DNA from: an uncultured Collinsella sp.
GTDB lineage: Bacteria > Actinomycetota > Coriobacteriia > Coriobacteriales > Coriobacteriaceae
Assembly (NCBI GenBank): GCA_958369225.1
Contig: CATXID010000009.1
Location: forward strand, 11,174 to 75,173
DNA length: 64,000 nucleotides
Direction of reading: 5' to 3'
This document shows, piece after piece, positions 34,709 through 45,421 of this stretch. How positions within the stretch are numbered: the first letter of the stretch is position 1; each line of letters begins with the position of its first letter. The notes beneath the pieces are model-generated. The model did no database searches, was not told the DNA's origin, and saw nothing but the letters and a program-made list of their open reading frames with translations. Made by a program: the position numbers and the translations under genes.

Positions 34709-36316
34709 CTATCCGCATATGCCGCATTTGGCGCAGGCAGAAAGCGCGGCGGGGGCTTGAGCGATGCCGCCCTTGGCCGTCTCGCGCAGGGTTGCCGGCA
34801 GGGCGTGGCCCACCGAGAGCATCACATGCGCCATCTGGTCAAACGGTACCAAGCTCTTGATGCCGGCGAGCGCGAGCTGGGCCGAGCTGAAGGCCGCGGC
34901 CACGCCGATGGCATTGCGGTTTTGGCACGGCACCTCGACCAGTCCGCCCACGGGGTCGCAAACGAGGCCTAGCAGGTTGCTCAGCGCGATGGAACTGGCG
35001 TCGAGTGCCTGCTCGGGGCTGCCGCCGAGCATCTGCACCAGCGCGGCGGCAGCCATGGCGGCGGCACTTCCCACCTCCGCTTGGCAGCCGCCCTCGGCGC
35101 CGGCGACGCAGGCGCTCGTGGTGAGGTTGAGGCCGATGGCGGCGGCACAGTAGAGGGCGTCCATGACCTGCTCGTCATCGAGCTGCAGGCGGTCGGCCAG
35201 CGCCAGCACGCAGCCGGGCACGACACCCGCGGAGCCTGCCGTGGGGGCGGCAACGATCACGCCCATGGTGGCGGAGCGCTCGAGCACGGCCATGGCACGG
35301 GCCACGGCTTCGGTCTGGACGGCGCCCATTAAACTGGAGCTAAGGTCGTTGCGGCCGGTGGCATCGACGAGTTTCGCCTCGCCGCCGATGAGCCCGCCGA
35401 GCGAGCGCTGTGGATTGGCGATGGGGGCCGTGGTCTCCTCGCGCATGACGTCGAGCACGCGACGCATTGCGGCGACGGCGTGGGCCTCGCCGGTCAGACG
35501 CGCCTCGCGCACGGCCATGACGGCGCCGATGTTGAGTTCCAGCTCCTTGCAGGCGTCGAGCAGCTGCTCGCCGTCGTCGAAGATCTCCTTGGCCGAGACG
35601 CCGGGGGAGAGCGATGATGCCGAACCGGGGAGCTCAATAAAGGTGGCGTAGTCGACGTTGTCGAGTTTGCGCAGCATGGGAATGACGGTATCGTCGGGGG
35701 CGCCGTCGGTCTCAAAGACGGAGTATGCCTGGCCGCCCACCTCGGTGCGGTAGGTGCGGCAGAAGGCGATGTTCACGTGTGCGTAGGCGAGCAGATTCGT
35801 GAGCGCGGCGAGCACACCGGGGACGTCCTTGTGGGCCACAAACAGCGTGGAGTACATGCCCGAGATGTCGACGCCGACGCCGTTGATGCGGCTGATGCGC
35901 ATCTTGCCACCGCCCAGGCTCTCGCCGCGGACTTGCGCCGTAGCGCCCCTGTCGTCGACCATGTCGATGTCTACGGTGTTGGGGTGGATGGAGGCGTCGT
36001 CGCCCTTGATGTCAAAGTGATAATCGAGGCCCTGCTCGCGTGCGAGGTCGAAGGCCTGCTTGATATTCTCATCGTCGGTGTCGAGGCCCAGGATGCCCGC
36101 GACGAGCGCGCGGTCGGTGCCGTGACCGCGGTAGGTGTGGGCGAAGGAGTTCCACAGGCCAAAGGTGACCTTGGTGATGCGGCCCTCGAGCAGGCTGGCG
36201 GCCACCTGGGCGCACCGCAGGGCGCCGGCGGTGTGCGACGAACTGGGACCGACCATGATGGGGCCCAAGATCTCGAATGCCGAGGTCGTAGCTAGTGTTT
36301 GCGGCTTGCCTGCCAT
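34709..36316 (-). CDS. sdaA: L-serine ammonia-lyase, iron-sulfur type, single chain
   Basis: The 535-residue enzyme deaminates L-serine to pyruvate. I chose the start at 36316 after AAAAGGAGC. The beta domain is N-terminal (EILGPIMVGPSSSHTAGALR). An ACT-like segment lies in the middle (VNIAFCRTYRTEVGGQAYSVFETDG). The C-terminal alpha domain carries the candidate iron-sulfur cysteines in TTSACVAGAEGGCQAEVGSA and CDPVGGLVEVPCQNRN. This is the fused form known from E. coli SdaA, as opposed to the two-subunit clostridial type. It supplies pyruvate and ammonia in amino-acid fermentation. Confidence 0.93.
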   Translation of the reverse strand: MAGKPQTLATTSAFEILGPIMVGPSSSHTAGALRCAQVAASLLEGRITKVTFGLWNSFAHTYRGHGTDRALVAGILGLDTDDENIKQAFDLAREQGLDYHFDIKGDDASIHPNTVDIDMVDDRGATAQVRGESLGGGKMRISRINGVGVDISGMYSTLFVAHKDVPGVLAALTNLLAYAHVNIAFCRTYRTEVGGQAYSVFETDGAPDDTVIPMLRKLDNVDYATFIELPGSASSLSPGVSAKEIFDDGEQLLDACKELELNIGAVMAVREARLTGEAHAVAAMRRVLDVMREETTAPIANPQRSLGGLIGGEAKLVDATGRNDLSSSLMGAVQTEAVARAMAVLERSATMGVIVAAPTAGSAGVVPGCVLALADRLQLDDEQVMDALYCAAAIGLNLTTSACVAGAEGGCQAEVGSAAAMAAAALVQMLGGSPEQALDASSIALSNLLGLVCDPVGGLVEVPCQNRNAIGVAAAFSSAQLALAGIKSLVPFDQMAHVMLSVGHALPATLRETAKGGIAQAPAALSACAKCGICG

Positions 36317-36339
36317 GGCTGCTCCTTTTCTATCCCATC

Positions 36340-36460
36340 GTCCCGAGGGGCGGGGCATAAGGTCGCCTGCTCGGACAGTCCTGCTCGCACGGAGAGCACA
36401 TTAAGTGCTCTCCGGCTCGTGCGGAACTCGCGATCGACCTTATGCCCCGCCCCTCGGGAC
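36340..36460 (+). repeat. Long inverted-repeat element with conserved 58-nt core, copy 2
   Basis: A perfect 26-bp inverted repeat (36340-36365 with 36435-36460, beginning GTCCCGAGGGGCGGGGC) surrounds a core at 36375-36432. The core is the reverse complement of the core at 20671-20728, except for one base pair (36392:36412 G-C here, A-T in copy 1). The outer arms are unrelated in sequence to those of copy 1 but equally perfect. It occupies much of the 311-bp gap between metK and the serine dehydratase gene; the rest holds the metK terminator. Confidence 0.85.
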
Positions 36461-36560
36461 TAAGGATACATGGTAGAAGTGCGCGTGCTGCAAAATTCAT
36501 TAGCTGGTGACGTGTCTTGCATTGCATATCGAAACATCTTCATCACCTTTAAATAAAAAA

Positions 36561-36586
36561 GAAGTACCGCTTGGGGGCGGTACTTC
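36561..36586 (-). terminator. Terminator of metK
   Basis: Perfect 10-bp stem GAAGTACCGC / GCGGTACTTC with a 6-nt loop. Read on the minus strand it is followed by TTTTTTATTT. Confidence 0.88.
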
Positions 36587-36627
36587 TTTTGAAAGCTTGC
36601 GCGTGTTGCGACCTTGGTGGTTCCTAA

Positions 36628-37908
<1,281 letters not shown>

Positions 37909-38020
37909 GATAGCCCCTTTCAAAAAACGTGTCCCGGCGACCGTTACCATTCCGCCGAGCTCTATATGCAAGGGCACATCATATCGCGTAAATCCAACAT
38001 TCACACCCTTTCCGCACCCT

Positions 38021-38091
38021 CTCATTGGGGACAGACTTAAATGAGTAGCCTGGTGCCCATTGGGTAGTCATTTAAGTCTGTCCCCAATGAG
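38021..38091 (+). repeat. Perfect palindromic element, GGGGACAGACTTAAATGA family
   Basis: Two 24-nt arms (38021-38044 and 38068-38091) are perfect inverted repeats separated by 23 nt. The element lies between the divergent metK and gltX genes, where a terminator is not expected. The spacing and arm length are nearly the same as in the element at 20452-20520, though the arm sequence differs. Confidence 0.85.
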
Positions 38092-38176
38092 TGGGTCGGT
38101 GCCCTTTGTGCGGAGGCTGCTTTGTTGCTTTATACTGATGCGGTTAGACATCCATCCTGCAATCGAGGAGATTTCC

Positions 38177-39652
38177 ATGGCATCAGACGTTCGCGTCCGC
38201 TTTGCACCCTCACCGACGGGCAAGCTGCACATCGGCGGCGCCCGCACCGCTATCTATAACTGGGCTTTCGCCCGCGCAAACGGCGGCACGTTCATCCTGC
38301 GCATCGACGACACCGACCCCACCCGTTCCACCGACGAGAACACGCAGATCATTCTGCGCGCCATGCGTTGGCTGGGCTTGGACTGGGACGAGGGTCCCGA
38401 GGTGGGCGGCGACTTTGGCCCCTACGCACAGACCGAGCGTCTGGACCTGTACAAGCAGGCCGCCCAGAAGCTCTGGGACGAGGGCAAGGCCTATCCCTGC
38501 TTCTGCACCAAGGAGCAGCTGGACGCCGATCGCAAGGCCGCCCAGGAGCGCAAGGACCCCTTCCAGGGCTATCAGCGCCGCTGCCGCGATCTTGATCCCG
38601 ACGAGGCACGCCGCCGCATCGAGGCAGGCGAGCCCTACGTCCTGCGCATCAAGGTGCCCGAGGACCGCGGCGACGTCGTCATCCACGATGCCGTCCACGG
38701 CGAGGTGACCTTCGACGCCAAGGAGCTTGACGACTTCGTCATCTTCCGCTCCGACGGCACGCCCACGTATAACTTCGCGACCGTCGTCGACGATGCCATG
38801 ATGAAGATTACCCACGTCATCCGCGGCGACGACCATCTTTCCAACACCCCGCGCCAGGTCATGGTCTACGAGGCCCTCGGCGCACCCGTGCCTACGTTCG
38901 CCCACATCTCCATGATCTTGGGTGCCGACGGCAAAAAGCTCTCCAAGCGCCACGGCGCCACCTCGGTGGAGGAGTACCGCGACGCCGGTTACCTGCCCGA
39001 CGCCTTCGTCAACTATCTGGCGCTGCTCGGCTGGTCGCTCGACGGCGAGACCACGATCATCCCGCGCGATGTCCTGGCCAGCAAGTTCTCGCTCGACCGC
39101 ATCTCCAAGAACCCGGCGACCTTCGACCCCAAGAAGCTCGACTGGGTCAATGCCGAGTACATCAACGGCATGTCCGATGCTCAGTTTGCCGACGAGATCA
39201 TGGTCCCCGAGCTGCACGAGGCGGGTCTCATCGAGGGTAATGTCGAGTACGGCGAGGATTGGATCGATGCGCTTGCCGCCATCGTCAAGCCGCGCACCAA
39301 GATGCCGGCCGACGCCGTGACCGTCGCCGCTCCCATCTTTGCTACGGCCGAGACGCTCGAGTATGACGAGAAGTCCGTCAACAAGGGCCTGGCCAAGGAG
39401 GGCATGGGCTCCATTCTGGATGCCGCCAAGGCCGCGCTCGAGGGTGTGGACGAGTGGACGGCTGCCAACATCGACGCCGCGCTTGAGCCGCTACCCGAGC
39501 AGATGGACCTCAAGAAGCGCGTGGTGTTCCAGGCCGTGCGCGTCGCCGTTTGCGGCAACATGGTGAGCCCTCCGCTGGGCGAGACCATGGCGCTCGTCGG
39601 TCGCGACGACTGCCTGGCGCGCATCGACCGCGCCCGCACGATGGCGTTGTAG
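38177..39652 (+). CDS. gltX: Glutamate--tRNA ligase
   Basis: A 491-residue class I synthetase. ATG 38177 follows GAGGAG and gives the normal N-terminus VRVRFAPSPTGKLHIGGARTAIYNW with its HIGH-type motif. The KMSKS motif appears as KKLSKRHGATSVEEYRDAGYLP. Length matches bacterial GluRS. No glutaminyl-tRNA synthetase is in the window. It may be non-discriminating and work with GatCAB, as in most Actinobacteria, but this cannot be shown here. A terminator follows. Confidence 0.97.
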   Translation: MASDVRVRFAPSPTGKLHIGGARTAIYNWAFARANGGTFILRIDDTDPTRSTDENTQIILRAMRWLGLDWDEGPEVGGDFGPYAQTERLDLYKQAAQKLWDEGKAYPCFCTKEQLDADRKAAQERKDPFQGYQRRCRDLDPDEARRRIEAGEPYVLRIKVPEDRGDVVIHDAVHGEVTFDAKELDDFVIFRSDGTPTYNFATVVDDAMMKITHVIRGDDHLSNTPRQVMVYEALGAPVPTFAHISMILGADGKKLSKRHGATSVEEYRDAGYLPDAFVNYLALLGWSLDGETTIIPRDVLASKFSLDRISKNPATFDPKKLDWVNAEYINGMSDAQFADEIMVPELHEAGLIEGNVEYGEDWIDALAAIVKPRTKMPADAVTVAAPIFATAETLEYDEKSVNKGLAKEGMGSILDAAKAALEGVDEWTAANIDAALEPLPEQMDLKKRVVFQAVRVAVCGNMVSPPLGETMALVGRDDCLARIDRARTMAL

Positions 39653-39675
39653 CAGCTGCGTAAACGCATGTATCC

Positions 39676-39707
39676 GAGCCCCGTTCACTCGAGCGGGGCT
39701 CTTGTTT
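39676..39707 (+). terminator. Terminator after gltX
   Basis: Eight-base-pair stem GAGCCCCG / CGGGGCTC with a 10-nt loop, followed by TTGTTT. Confidence 0.85.
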
Positions 39708-39740
39708 CTGTAGACGTATGGGATAGGAGGTGCTGGGGCC

Positions 39741-42194
39741 ATGGCCGAGCAACTGTCACTGTTTGGTTCGCCGGAACCGGAGGAAGCTCCGAAGTCCGCG
39801 GCCCCTGCCGCCGCCCCGGCGCTGCCCGAGCCCGTACCCGAGCCCGTCGTCGCTTACTCGAGCGTGGTCCTCGACATCCCGACCCGAGCGCTCTCCGAGC
39901 CATTCGCCTACGGCATTCCGCAGTCGCTCGCCAACGATGCCCAGATCGGCTCCACCGTCCTAGTTCATTTTGGCAACCGTGCGGCCGCGGGCTACATCGT
40001 CGATATCGCGCCCGAGCTGGCCGATCTGCAAGGTAACGACGCTCTCGACCCCGCGCGCATCAAGCCTATCGAGGCCATCCTTAGCAAGCCGCTCTTTACC
40101 GCCGAGGCTGCCCGCATTGCGCGTTGGATGAGCTGCGAGTACGTCGCAACGCTTTCCGAGTGCTTGCGCCTGTTCTTGCCTCCGGGTGGAAGCCCGCGCG
40201 TGGTCAAGGGCGACGACGGCGTGTGGACTGTTGAGCGCCCCGCCGTCAAACCCATCCAAAACCGCTGGGTCATGCTCACGCCCGAGGGTTTCGACTACAC
40301 GCCGCCCAAGACCGCGGTCCGCCAGCGTCAGCTCATTGAGGCGCTCCAATGCGGCCCGGTCACGACGCGCGACCTCAACCTGCTCTACAACAGCATGTCG
40401 GCGACCATCAAAGCGCTCAAAAAACGCGGCGTCGTCGTGGTGGAGGAGCGCCGCGCCTGGCGTGGCTGCAGCGAGCAGACCACGCTGTCCTCGGCAAGCG
40501 GCAAGGCGCCGGTCTCCCTTACCAACGGCCAGCAACAGGCGCTCGCGCAGATTGAGCGCGCCTGTCTGGACGCTCACGGCGATGTGGTGCTCGTCGATGG
40601 CGTCACCGGTTCCGGCAAAACCGAGGTCTACCTCTCGGCGATTGAGCGCGTGCTGGCGGCCGGCCTTTCGGCATGCGTGCTCGTGCCCGAGATTTCGCTG
40701 ACGGCCCAGACCGTCGGTCGCTTCCGCTCGCGCTTTGGCGAGACGGTCGCCGTGTTCCATTCGCGCCTTTCGGCCGGCGAGCGTCTGGACCAGTGGGATA
40801 TGGTTGCCAGCGGTGCCGCCCGCGTGGTCGTGGGCGCCCGCTCGGCGCTCTTTTGCCCGCTCAGCGATTTGGGCCTCATCATCATCGACGAGGAGCACGA
40901 GACCAGCTACAAGCAGGGTTCCAGCCCGCGTTACCATGCGCGCGAGGTGGCTGCCGAGATGGCGCGGCGCTATCGGTGTCCGCTCGTACTGGGCTCCGCA
41001 ACGCCCTCGGCCGAGGCCCTCGACCGCTGCCGCCGCGGCACGTACGGCGGCGCCACATGGACGCGCGTCGAGATGCCCGAGCGCCCGGGGCACGCCGTGT
41101 TGCCCACAGTCCGCATTGCCGACCTGCGCCGCGAGTTTGCACACGGCAGTCGCTCCATGTTCTCAAGACCGCTGATGGAAGGCCTGGAGCGTGTAGTCGA
41201 GCGCCGCGAAAAGGCCGTGTTGCTGCACAACCGTCGCGGCTTTGCGCCGTTCCTGATGTGCCGCGAATGCGGCTGCGTGCCCACCTGCAACCACTGCTCC
41301 ACCGCGCTTACGTACCACGAGCGCACGCACACGCTGCAGTGCCACACCTGCGGATCGTCCTGGCGCGTGCAGCCCTATCCGGCGCCCACGAGTCGCTGTC
41401 CCAAGTGCGGCAGCCGTTACCTGGCAAAAATGGGCCTGGGTACGCAGCAGATCGAGGACGCACTACGCCAGATGCTGCCCGACGACGTCGCCATCATTCG
41501 TATGGACGCCGATTCCACGCGCGGCAAGGACGCGCACAAAAAGCTGCTCGAGCAGTTCGATGTGGCCGATTGCGCGGTGCTGCTGGGTACCCAGATGATC
41601 GCCAAAGGCCTCGACTTTCCCGAGGTCACGCTCGTGGGCGTGGTCAATGCCGACTTTGCCCTCAAGCTGCCCGATTTTAGAGCGGGGGAGCGCGCCTACG
41701 ATTTGCTGGAGCAGGTCGCGGGCCGTGCCGGACGCGGCGATCGCCCTGGCGAGGTCATCATTCAGACGTACCTGCCCGAGGACCCTGTCATTCGCGCCGT
41801 TGCCGAGCACGACCGCTCGGTCTTTACCGACTACGACCTGGGCCAGCGCCGCGACGCGCTGTACCCGCCGTTCGTGCGCCTGGCCAACATTTTGGTGTGG
41901 TCGGCAAGCCGCGACGATGCGCAGGATTATATCGGCCGCATCGCGAAGCTCCTCAAGCGTCGCTGGCATGCCGCCGCGCCCGACTTTTTACGGGCGGGGA
42001 GCGCCGTGCCGCAGGTGCTGGGCCCGGCTTCGTGTGTAATCGAGAGAGCCAAGGACCGTTACCGCTTCCATCTGCTTGTGAAGTCGCCGGTAGGGTACCA
42101 TGTCTCTGATGATATTGACGCCTGCCTCAAAGAGGCGGGCTCCGTGCGCGGCGTGAGCGTGAGCGTTGACGTCGATGCCTATGATTTGATGTAA
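39741..42194 (+). CDS. priA: Primosomal protein N' (replication restart helicase PriA)
   Basis: An 817-residue superfamily 2 helicase. The N-terminal 3'-DNA-binding domain includes VVLDIPTRALSEPFAYGIP. Walker A is DGVTGSGKTEVYLSAIERVL and the DEAH-type box is IIIDEEHETSYKQ. The zinc-binding insertion has eight cysteines spread over MCRECGCVPTCNHCSTALTY, LQCHTCG and RCPKCGSRYL. The later motif is AGRAGRGDRPGEV. TAGGAGG lies upstream of the ATG. Order priA-def-fmt-rsmB is a classic bacterial cluster. Confidence 0.96.
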   Translation: MAEQLSLFGSPEPEEAPKSAAPAAAPALPEPVPEPVVAYSSVVLDIPTRALSEPFAYGIPQSLANDAQIGSTVLVHFGNRAAAGYIVDIAPELADLQGNDALDPARIKPIEAILSKPLFTAEAARIARWMSCEYVATLSECLRLFLPPGGSPRVVKGDDGVWTVERPAVKPIQNRWVMLTPEGFDYTPPKTAVRQRQLIEALQCGPVTTRDLNLLYNSMSATIKALKKRGVVVVEERRAWRGCSEQTTLSSASGKAPVSLTNGQQQALAQIERACLDAHGDVVLVDGVTGSGKTEVYLSAIERVLAAGLSACVLVPEISLTAQTVGRFRSRFGETVAVFHSRLSAGERLDQWDMVASGAARVVVGARSALFCPLSDLGLIIIDEEHETSYKQGSSPRYHAREVAAEMARRYRCPLVLGSATPSAEALDRCRRGTYGGATWTRVEMPERPGHAVLPTVRIADLRREFAHGSRSMFSRPLMEGLERVVERREKAVLLHNRRGFAPFLMCRECGCVPTCNHCSTALTYHERTHTLQCHTCGSSWRVQPYPAPTSRCPKCGSRYLAKMGLGTQQIEDALRQMLPDDVAIIRMDADSTRGKDAHKKLLEQFDVADCAVLLGTQMIAKGLDFPEVTLVGVVNADFALKLPDFRAGERAYDLLEQVAGRAGRGDRPGEVIIQTYLPEDPVIRAVAEHDRSVFTDYDLGQRRDALYPPFVRLANILVWSASRDDAQDYIGRIAKLLKRRWHAAAPDFLRAGSAVPQVLGPASCVIERAKDRYRFHLLVKSPVGYHVSDDIDACLKEAGSVRGVSVSVDVDAYDLM

Positions 42195-42212
42195 CAAACC
42201 GAAAGGATGGCC

Positions 42213-42749
42213 ATGGAAGCCAACGGAATCGTACTGTCCCCTGACCCTCGTCTGCGCCAGGAGTGTGCCGTCATCGAGGAAATCACCCCTGCGATCGAGG
42301 CGCTTGCCGAGAAGATGAAGAAGATGATGTTCGAGAACGGCGGCTGCGGCCTGGCTGCCCCGCAGATCGGCGAGCTCATTCAGCTCGTCACCATCGACTG
42401 CGACTACAGCGACAAGAGCGACTACGACCCGTACGTGCTCATTAACCCTGTGATCGTGGAGCAGAGCGACCATCTGGTGCCGTTTAGCGAGGGCTGCCTG
42501 TCTATCCCCGGCATTAGCTGCGAGATCGAGCGTCCTGATCACGTTGTTGTCGAGGCGTATGACCTGGATGCCAACCTGATTCGATATGAGGCCACGGGCG
42601 ATCTGTTCTGCGTGTGCCTGCAGCACGAGATTGATCACCTGCACGGCAACACCATGTTCGAGCGACTCAAGCCCATGCAGCGCATCAAGGCCGTCAAGGA
42701 GTACCAGGACGCCCTGGCCCGCGGCGCTCGACCGGGCGAGACGGAGTAG
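42213..42749 (+). CDS. def: Peptide deformylase
   Basis: The 178-residue metalloenzyme removes the N-formyl group from new proteins. The three family motifs are intact: GGCGLAAPQIG, EGCLSIPG (metal-binding Cys) and QHEIDHLHG (two metal-binding His). I chose ATG 42213 because GAAAGG is correctly spaced for it; ATG 42207 lies too close. It is partner to fmt downstream, from which it is separated by an inverted repeat. Confidence 0.95.
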   Translation: MEANGIVLSPDPRLRQECAVIEEITPAIEALAEKMKKMMFENGGCGLAAPQIGELIQLVTIDCDYSDKSDYDPYVLINPVIVEQSDHLVPFSEGCLSIPGISCEIERPDHVVVEAYDLDANLIRYEATGDLFCVCLQHEIDHLHGNTMFERLKPMQRIKAVKEYQDALARGARPGETE

Positions 42750-42757
42750 GTCCCACC

Positions 42758-42859
42758 GTCCCCGGTGCTGAGCGCCCACATATCATCCCGTGCTCAAACA
42801 TTCTCGCTTTGCTGCGAAACTGCGCGCGGGACGATATGTGGGCGCTCAGCACCGGGGAC
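42758..42859 (+). repeat. Long palindromic element, GTCCCCGGTGCTGAGCGCCC family
   Basis: Twenty-seven-nt arms (42758-42784 and 42833-42859) are perfect inverted repeats. Pairing continues inward for several more base pairs (ATCCCG with CGGGAC, one mismatch). The spacer is about 48 nt. It splits the otherwise tight def-fmt operon. The rest of this 328-bp gap (42860-43077) shows no gene; an 83-codon frame there begins inside the repeat and has no ribosome-binding site. GAGAGGAGA at about 43060 serves fmt. Confidence 0.85.
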
Positions 42860-43077
42860 TGCGTTGTTCTGGCTCGGTTCGCCCGGGTGCCGTCGGGCCA
42901 GAGATGGGCGTCTTCGCTGATAGGTGCTTTGTTGGGAGGGCTGCTTTTATGCGGCTCTTTCTTTGGTTTTGGGTATATTTGATTTTGTTGGACTGTTCTG
43001 GCGGCTGGGTGCGCTTGCGACCTGGAACGCTTCTTTTGTAGCCGTCTCGGCTCGTTGTTGAGAGGAGACTTACTTTT

Positions 43078-43998
43078 ATGCGTATTGTGTTTATGGGTAC
43101 TCCTGATTTTGCTGTGCCTTCTTTGGTTTCGCTTGTTGCGGCTGGCAATGAGATTGCGTTTGTTATTACCCGTCCCGATGCTGTTCGTGGGCGTGGTAAG
43201 AAGCTTGAGCCTTCTCCTGTTAAGGCCAAGGCGTTGGAGCTGGGACTTCCCGTTATCGAGGCCAATCGCATGACGCCTGAGGTTGTTGAGGCGCTCCAGG
43301 CTGCGCGGGCTGATATTTTCTGTGTGGCTGCCTATGGCTGCATTTTGCCTGATGAGGTGCTGCATATGGCGCCGCTCGGTATTGTGAATGTTCATGCTTC
43401 GCTGCTGCCTCGTTGGCGTGGCGCTGCTCCCATTCAGCGTGCCATTCTTGCTGGTGATGAGGTTGCCGGCGTTTCCATTATGCGTATTGGGCATGGCGTG
43501 GATACCGGCGCTTATTGTGCGCAGGCCGCGACCTCGGTTGCCGGTAAGCATGCCGAGGCGCTCACGATGGAGCTTGGTAAGCTTGGCGGCAGGCTGCTTG
43601 CCGATACGCTTCCCTCGCTTGCCGATGGCTCGGCTGTTTGGACAGAGCAGGATGAGTCGCTCGTCACTCATGCTGCCAAGATTTCCAAGCAGGAGATGCG
43701 TCTGGATTCGCAGATGGCAGCGCTCGATTGCGTGCGTCATGTGCTCGCTTCGTCCGATACCGCGCCTGCCCGTTGTGTGATTGCCGGGAAGTCGGTTCGC
43801 GTGCTCGATGCTGCGCTGGCCGATGTGTCGCTTGGCGAGGGCGCTGTTGCCGTCAAGAGCAAGCGTTTTTACCTGGGCCTTTCCGATGGCGCGGTTGAAC
43901 TGCTTGAGGTTAAGCCCGATGGCAAGCGTGCCATGGCTGCTTCTGCCTGGGCTGCCGGCCTGCAGGGTGCCGAACTTAGGTGGGGTGTACTGTCATGA
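43078..43998 (+). CDS. fmt: Methionyl-tRNA formyltransferase
   Basis: The 306-residue enzyme formylates initiator Met-tRNA. The N-terminal Rossmann domain has MRIVFMGTPDFAVPSLVSLV; the catalytic region has VNVHASLLPRWRGAAPIQRAILAGD with the conserved Asn, His and SLLPxxRG; a C-terminal OB-like domain completes it. The gene has far more T-ending codons than def and priA beside it, most strongly in its first 500 bp. The stop overlaps rsmB (ATGA). Confidence 0.95.
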   Translation: MRIVFMGTPDFAVPSLVSLVAAGNEIAFVITRPDAVRGRGKKLEPSPVKAKALELGLPVIEANRMTPEVVEALQAARADIFCVAAYGCILPDEVLHMAPLGIVNVHASLLPRWRGAAPIQRAILAGDEVAGVSIMRIGHGVDTGAYCAQAATSVAGKHAEALTMELGKLGGRLLADTLPSLADGSAVWTEQDESLVTHAAKISKQEMRLDSQMAALDCVRHVLASSDTAPARCVIAGKSVRVLDAALADVSLGEGAVAVKSKRFYLGLSDGAVELLEVKPDGKRAMAASAWAAGLQGAELRWGVLS

Positions 43999-45395
43999 GC
44001 AAGTTGTCTCCCGCGCGCAAGCTTGCGCTCGATGTGTTGATGGAGGCCGATCGCCGCGGTATGTACGCACGCGACGTGTTGTCTTCCCGTGCTTCCGCCA
44101 AGGCCATTGACCAGCGCGATTCCGCTTTTGCCGCGCGTTTGGCGCTCGGTGTTGCCGCCACGCAGGGCATTTTGGATGAGCTGCTCGATCAGTTTCTCGA
44201 TAAGCCTAAAAAGGTCGCGCCGCGCGTTCGCATGGCGCTTCGAATCTCGGCCTTCGAGATGCTCTACCTGCATACCCCGGGTCGCGTTGCCGTGAGTCAG
44301 GGCGTTGAGCTGGTTCGTAGCGGCGCCAAGTCTGCCGCGGGCCTGGCTAATGCGGTGCTGCACAAGGTTGCGGACAACGTTGAGGACTTTGCCACGGCAT
44401 CCGATGTGGATGAGTCGGAGCGCCGCCTGGTTCGCCTTTCGCGTTTGATGGGTCTTCCTCGCTGGCTGTGCGCTCGTATTATGGCCTCGTTCGATACGCC
44501 CGAGGGCGCGCTCAACTTTGCCGGCAATCTGGCGCCTGCGCCGCTTGCTCTGCACGAGAATGCGTTTGCTACCAAGGCCGACCCGTATATCTCGGAACTC
44601 GTTGCGCCTGTCTTCCCGGGCTGCCATGCTCCGGTCGATGCGCAGGTCACTGTTGCATCGGGCGTGTTTGAGCGTGCTGCCGCCGTTGCCTCGGACCTTA
44701 ACGCTCAGCTTATCGCCACTGCGGCGACACGTCCCGGGCGTTGCCTGGAGATTGGTGCCGGCCGCGGCACCAAGACCTATGTGATGATGTGCCAGGCCAA
44801 GCGTGCCGGGTACGAGCGTCAGCATACCGCGCTCGATCTGCACGATCGCAAGTGCGATCAGAATCTCGCGCGCCTGCACAAGGCGGGTATCTCGGGTGTT
44901 CGTACGGTGTCGGGCGATGCCTGCGAGCTCAATGAGGTGCTCACGTCCTTTGATGCGATGCTTGGCGAGCCCGCCCTGTTCGACACGGTGTTTATCGACG
45001 CGCCGTGCTCTGGCACCGGCACCATGCGCCGTCATCCCGAGATTCCGTGGCGTCTGACCGAGAACGATGTTACGACCGAACTGCCCCGCCTGCAGCTGAC
45101 GATGCTCAAGGAAGCAGCCGCGCGCGTGGCTGCCGGCGGTGAGCTTATCTATGCCACCTGCTCGGTTTTTGATGAAGAGAATTCGCAGGTCGTGGATGCC
45201 TTCCTGGCCTCTCCCGAGGGCGCCGGTTTTACCGTGGCGCCGCTCTCCGAAGCCCAGATTCTGCAGCTCCCCGAGTACGACCGCGCCAAGAGCCTCGTTA
45301 CCCTGCGTCAAAACGACCGCGGCCTCTTCCAAAGTGTGCCCGTTAATGCAGACTCCTACGACGGCCACTTCTGCGCAAGGCTTGTCCGCAACTGA
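43995..45395 (+). CDS. rsmB: 16S rRNA (cytosine-967-C5)-methyltransferase RsmB/Sun
   Basis: A 466-residue protein. An N-terminal NusB-like RNA-binding domain (about 1-140) is followed by a SAM-dependent methyltransferase. Motif I is CLEIGAGRGTKTYVMM. The two cysteines of m5C enzymes are in DAPCSGTGTMRRHPE and YATCSVFDEEN. I chose ATG 43995, overlapping the fmt stop. All catalytic residues are intact. Confidence 0.94.
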   Translation: MSKLSPARKLALDVLMEADRRGMYARDVLSSRASAKAIDQRDSAFAARLALGVAATQGILDELLDQFLDKPKKVAPRVRMALRISAFEMLYLHTPGRVAVSQGVELVRSGAKSAAGLANAVLHKVADNVEDFATASDVDESERRLVRLSRLMGLPRWLCARIMASFDTPEGALNFAGNLAPAPLALHENAFATKADPYISELVAPVFPGCHAPVDAQVTVASGVFERAAAVASDLNAQLIATAATRPGRCLEIGAGRGTKTYVMMCQAKRAGYERQHTALDLHDRKCDQNLARLHKAGISGVRTVSGDACELNEVLTSFDAMLGEPALFDTVFIDAPCSGTGTMRRHPEIPWRLTENDVTTELPRLQLTMLKEAAARVAAGGELIYATCSVFDEENSQVVDAFLASPEGAGFTVAPLSEAQILQLPEYDRAKSLVTLRQNDRGLFQSVPVNADSYDGHFCARLVRN

Positions 45396-45421
45396 TGCGG
45401 CACCCGAGGGTTGATCCGCTT

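Noticed and set aside
37909..38020. SAM riboswitch upstream of metK
   Set aside because: I looked on the minus strand for the SAM-I core and its stems and saw none; the leader seems unstructured.
42790..43041. 83-codon frame between def and fmt
   Set aside because: It begins inside the inverted-repeat element, has no ribosome-binding site and no similarity to a known small protein.
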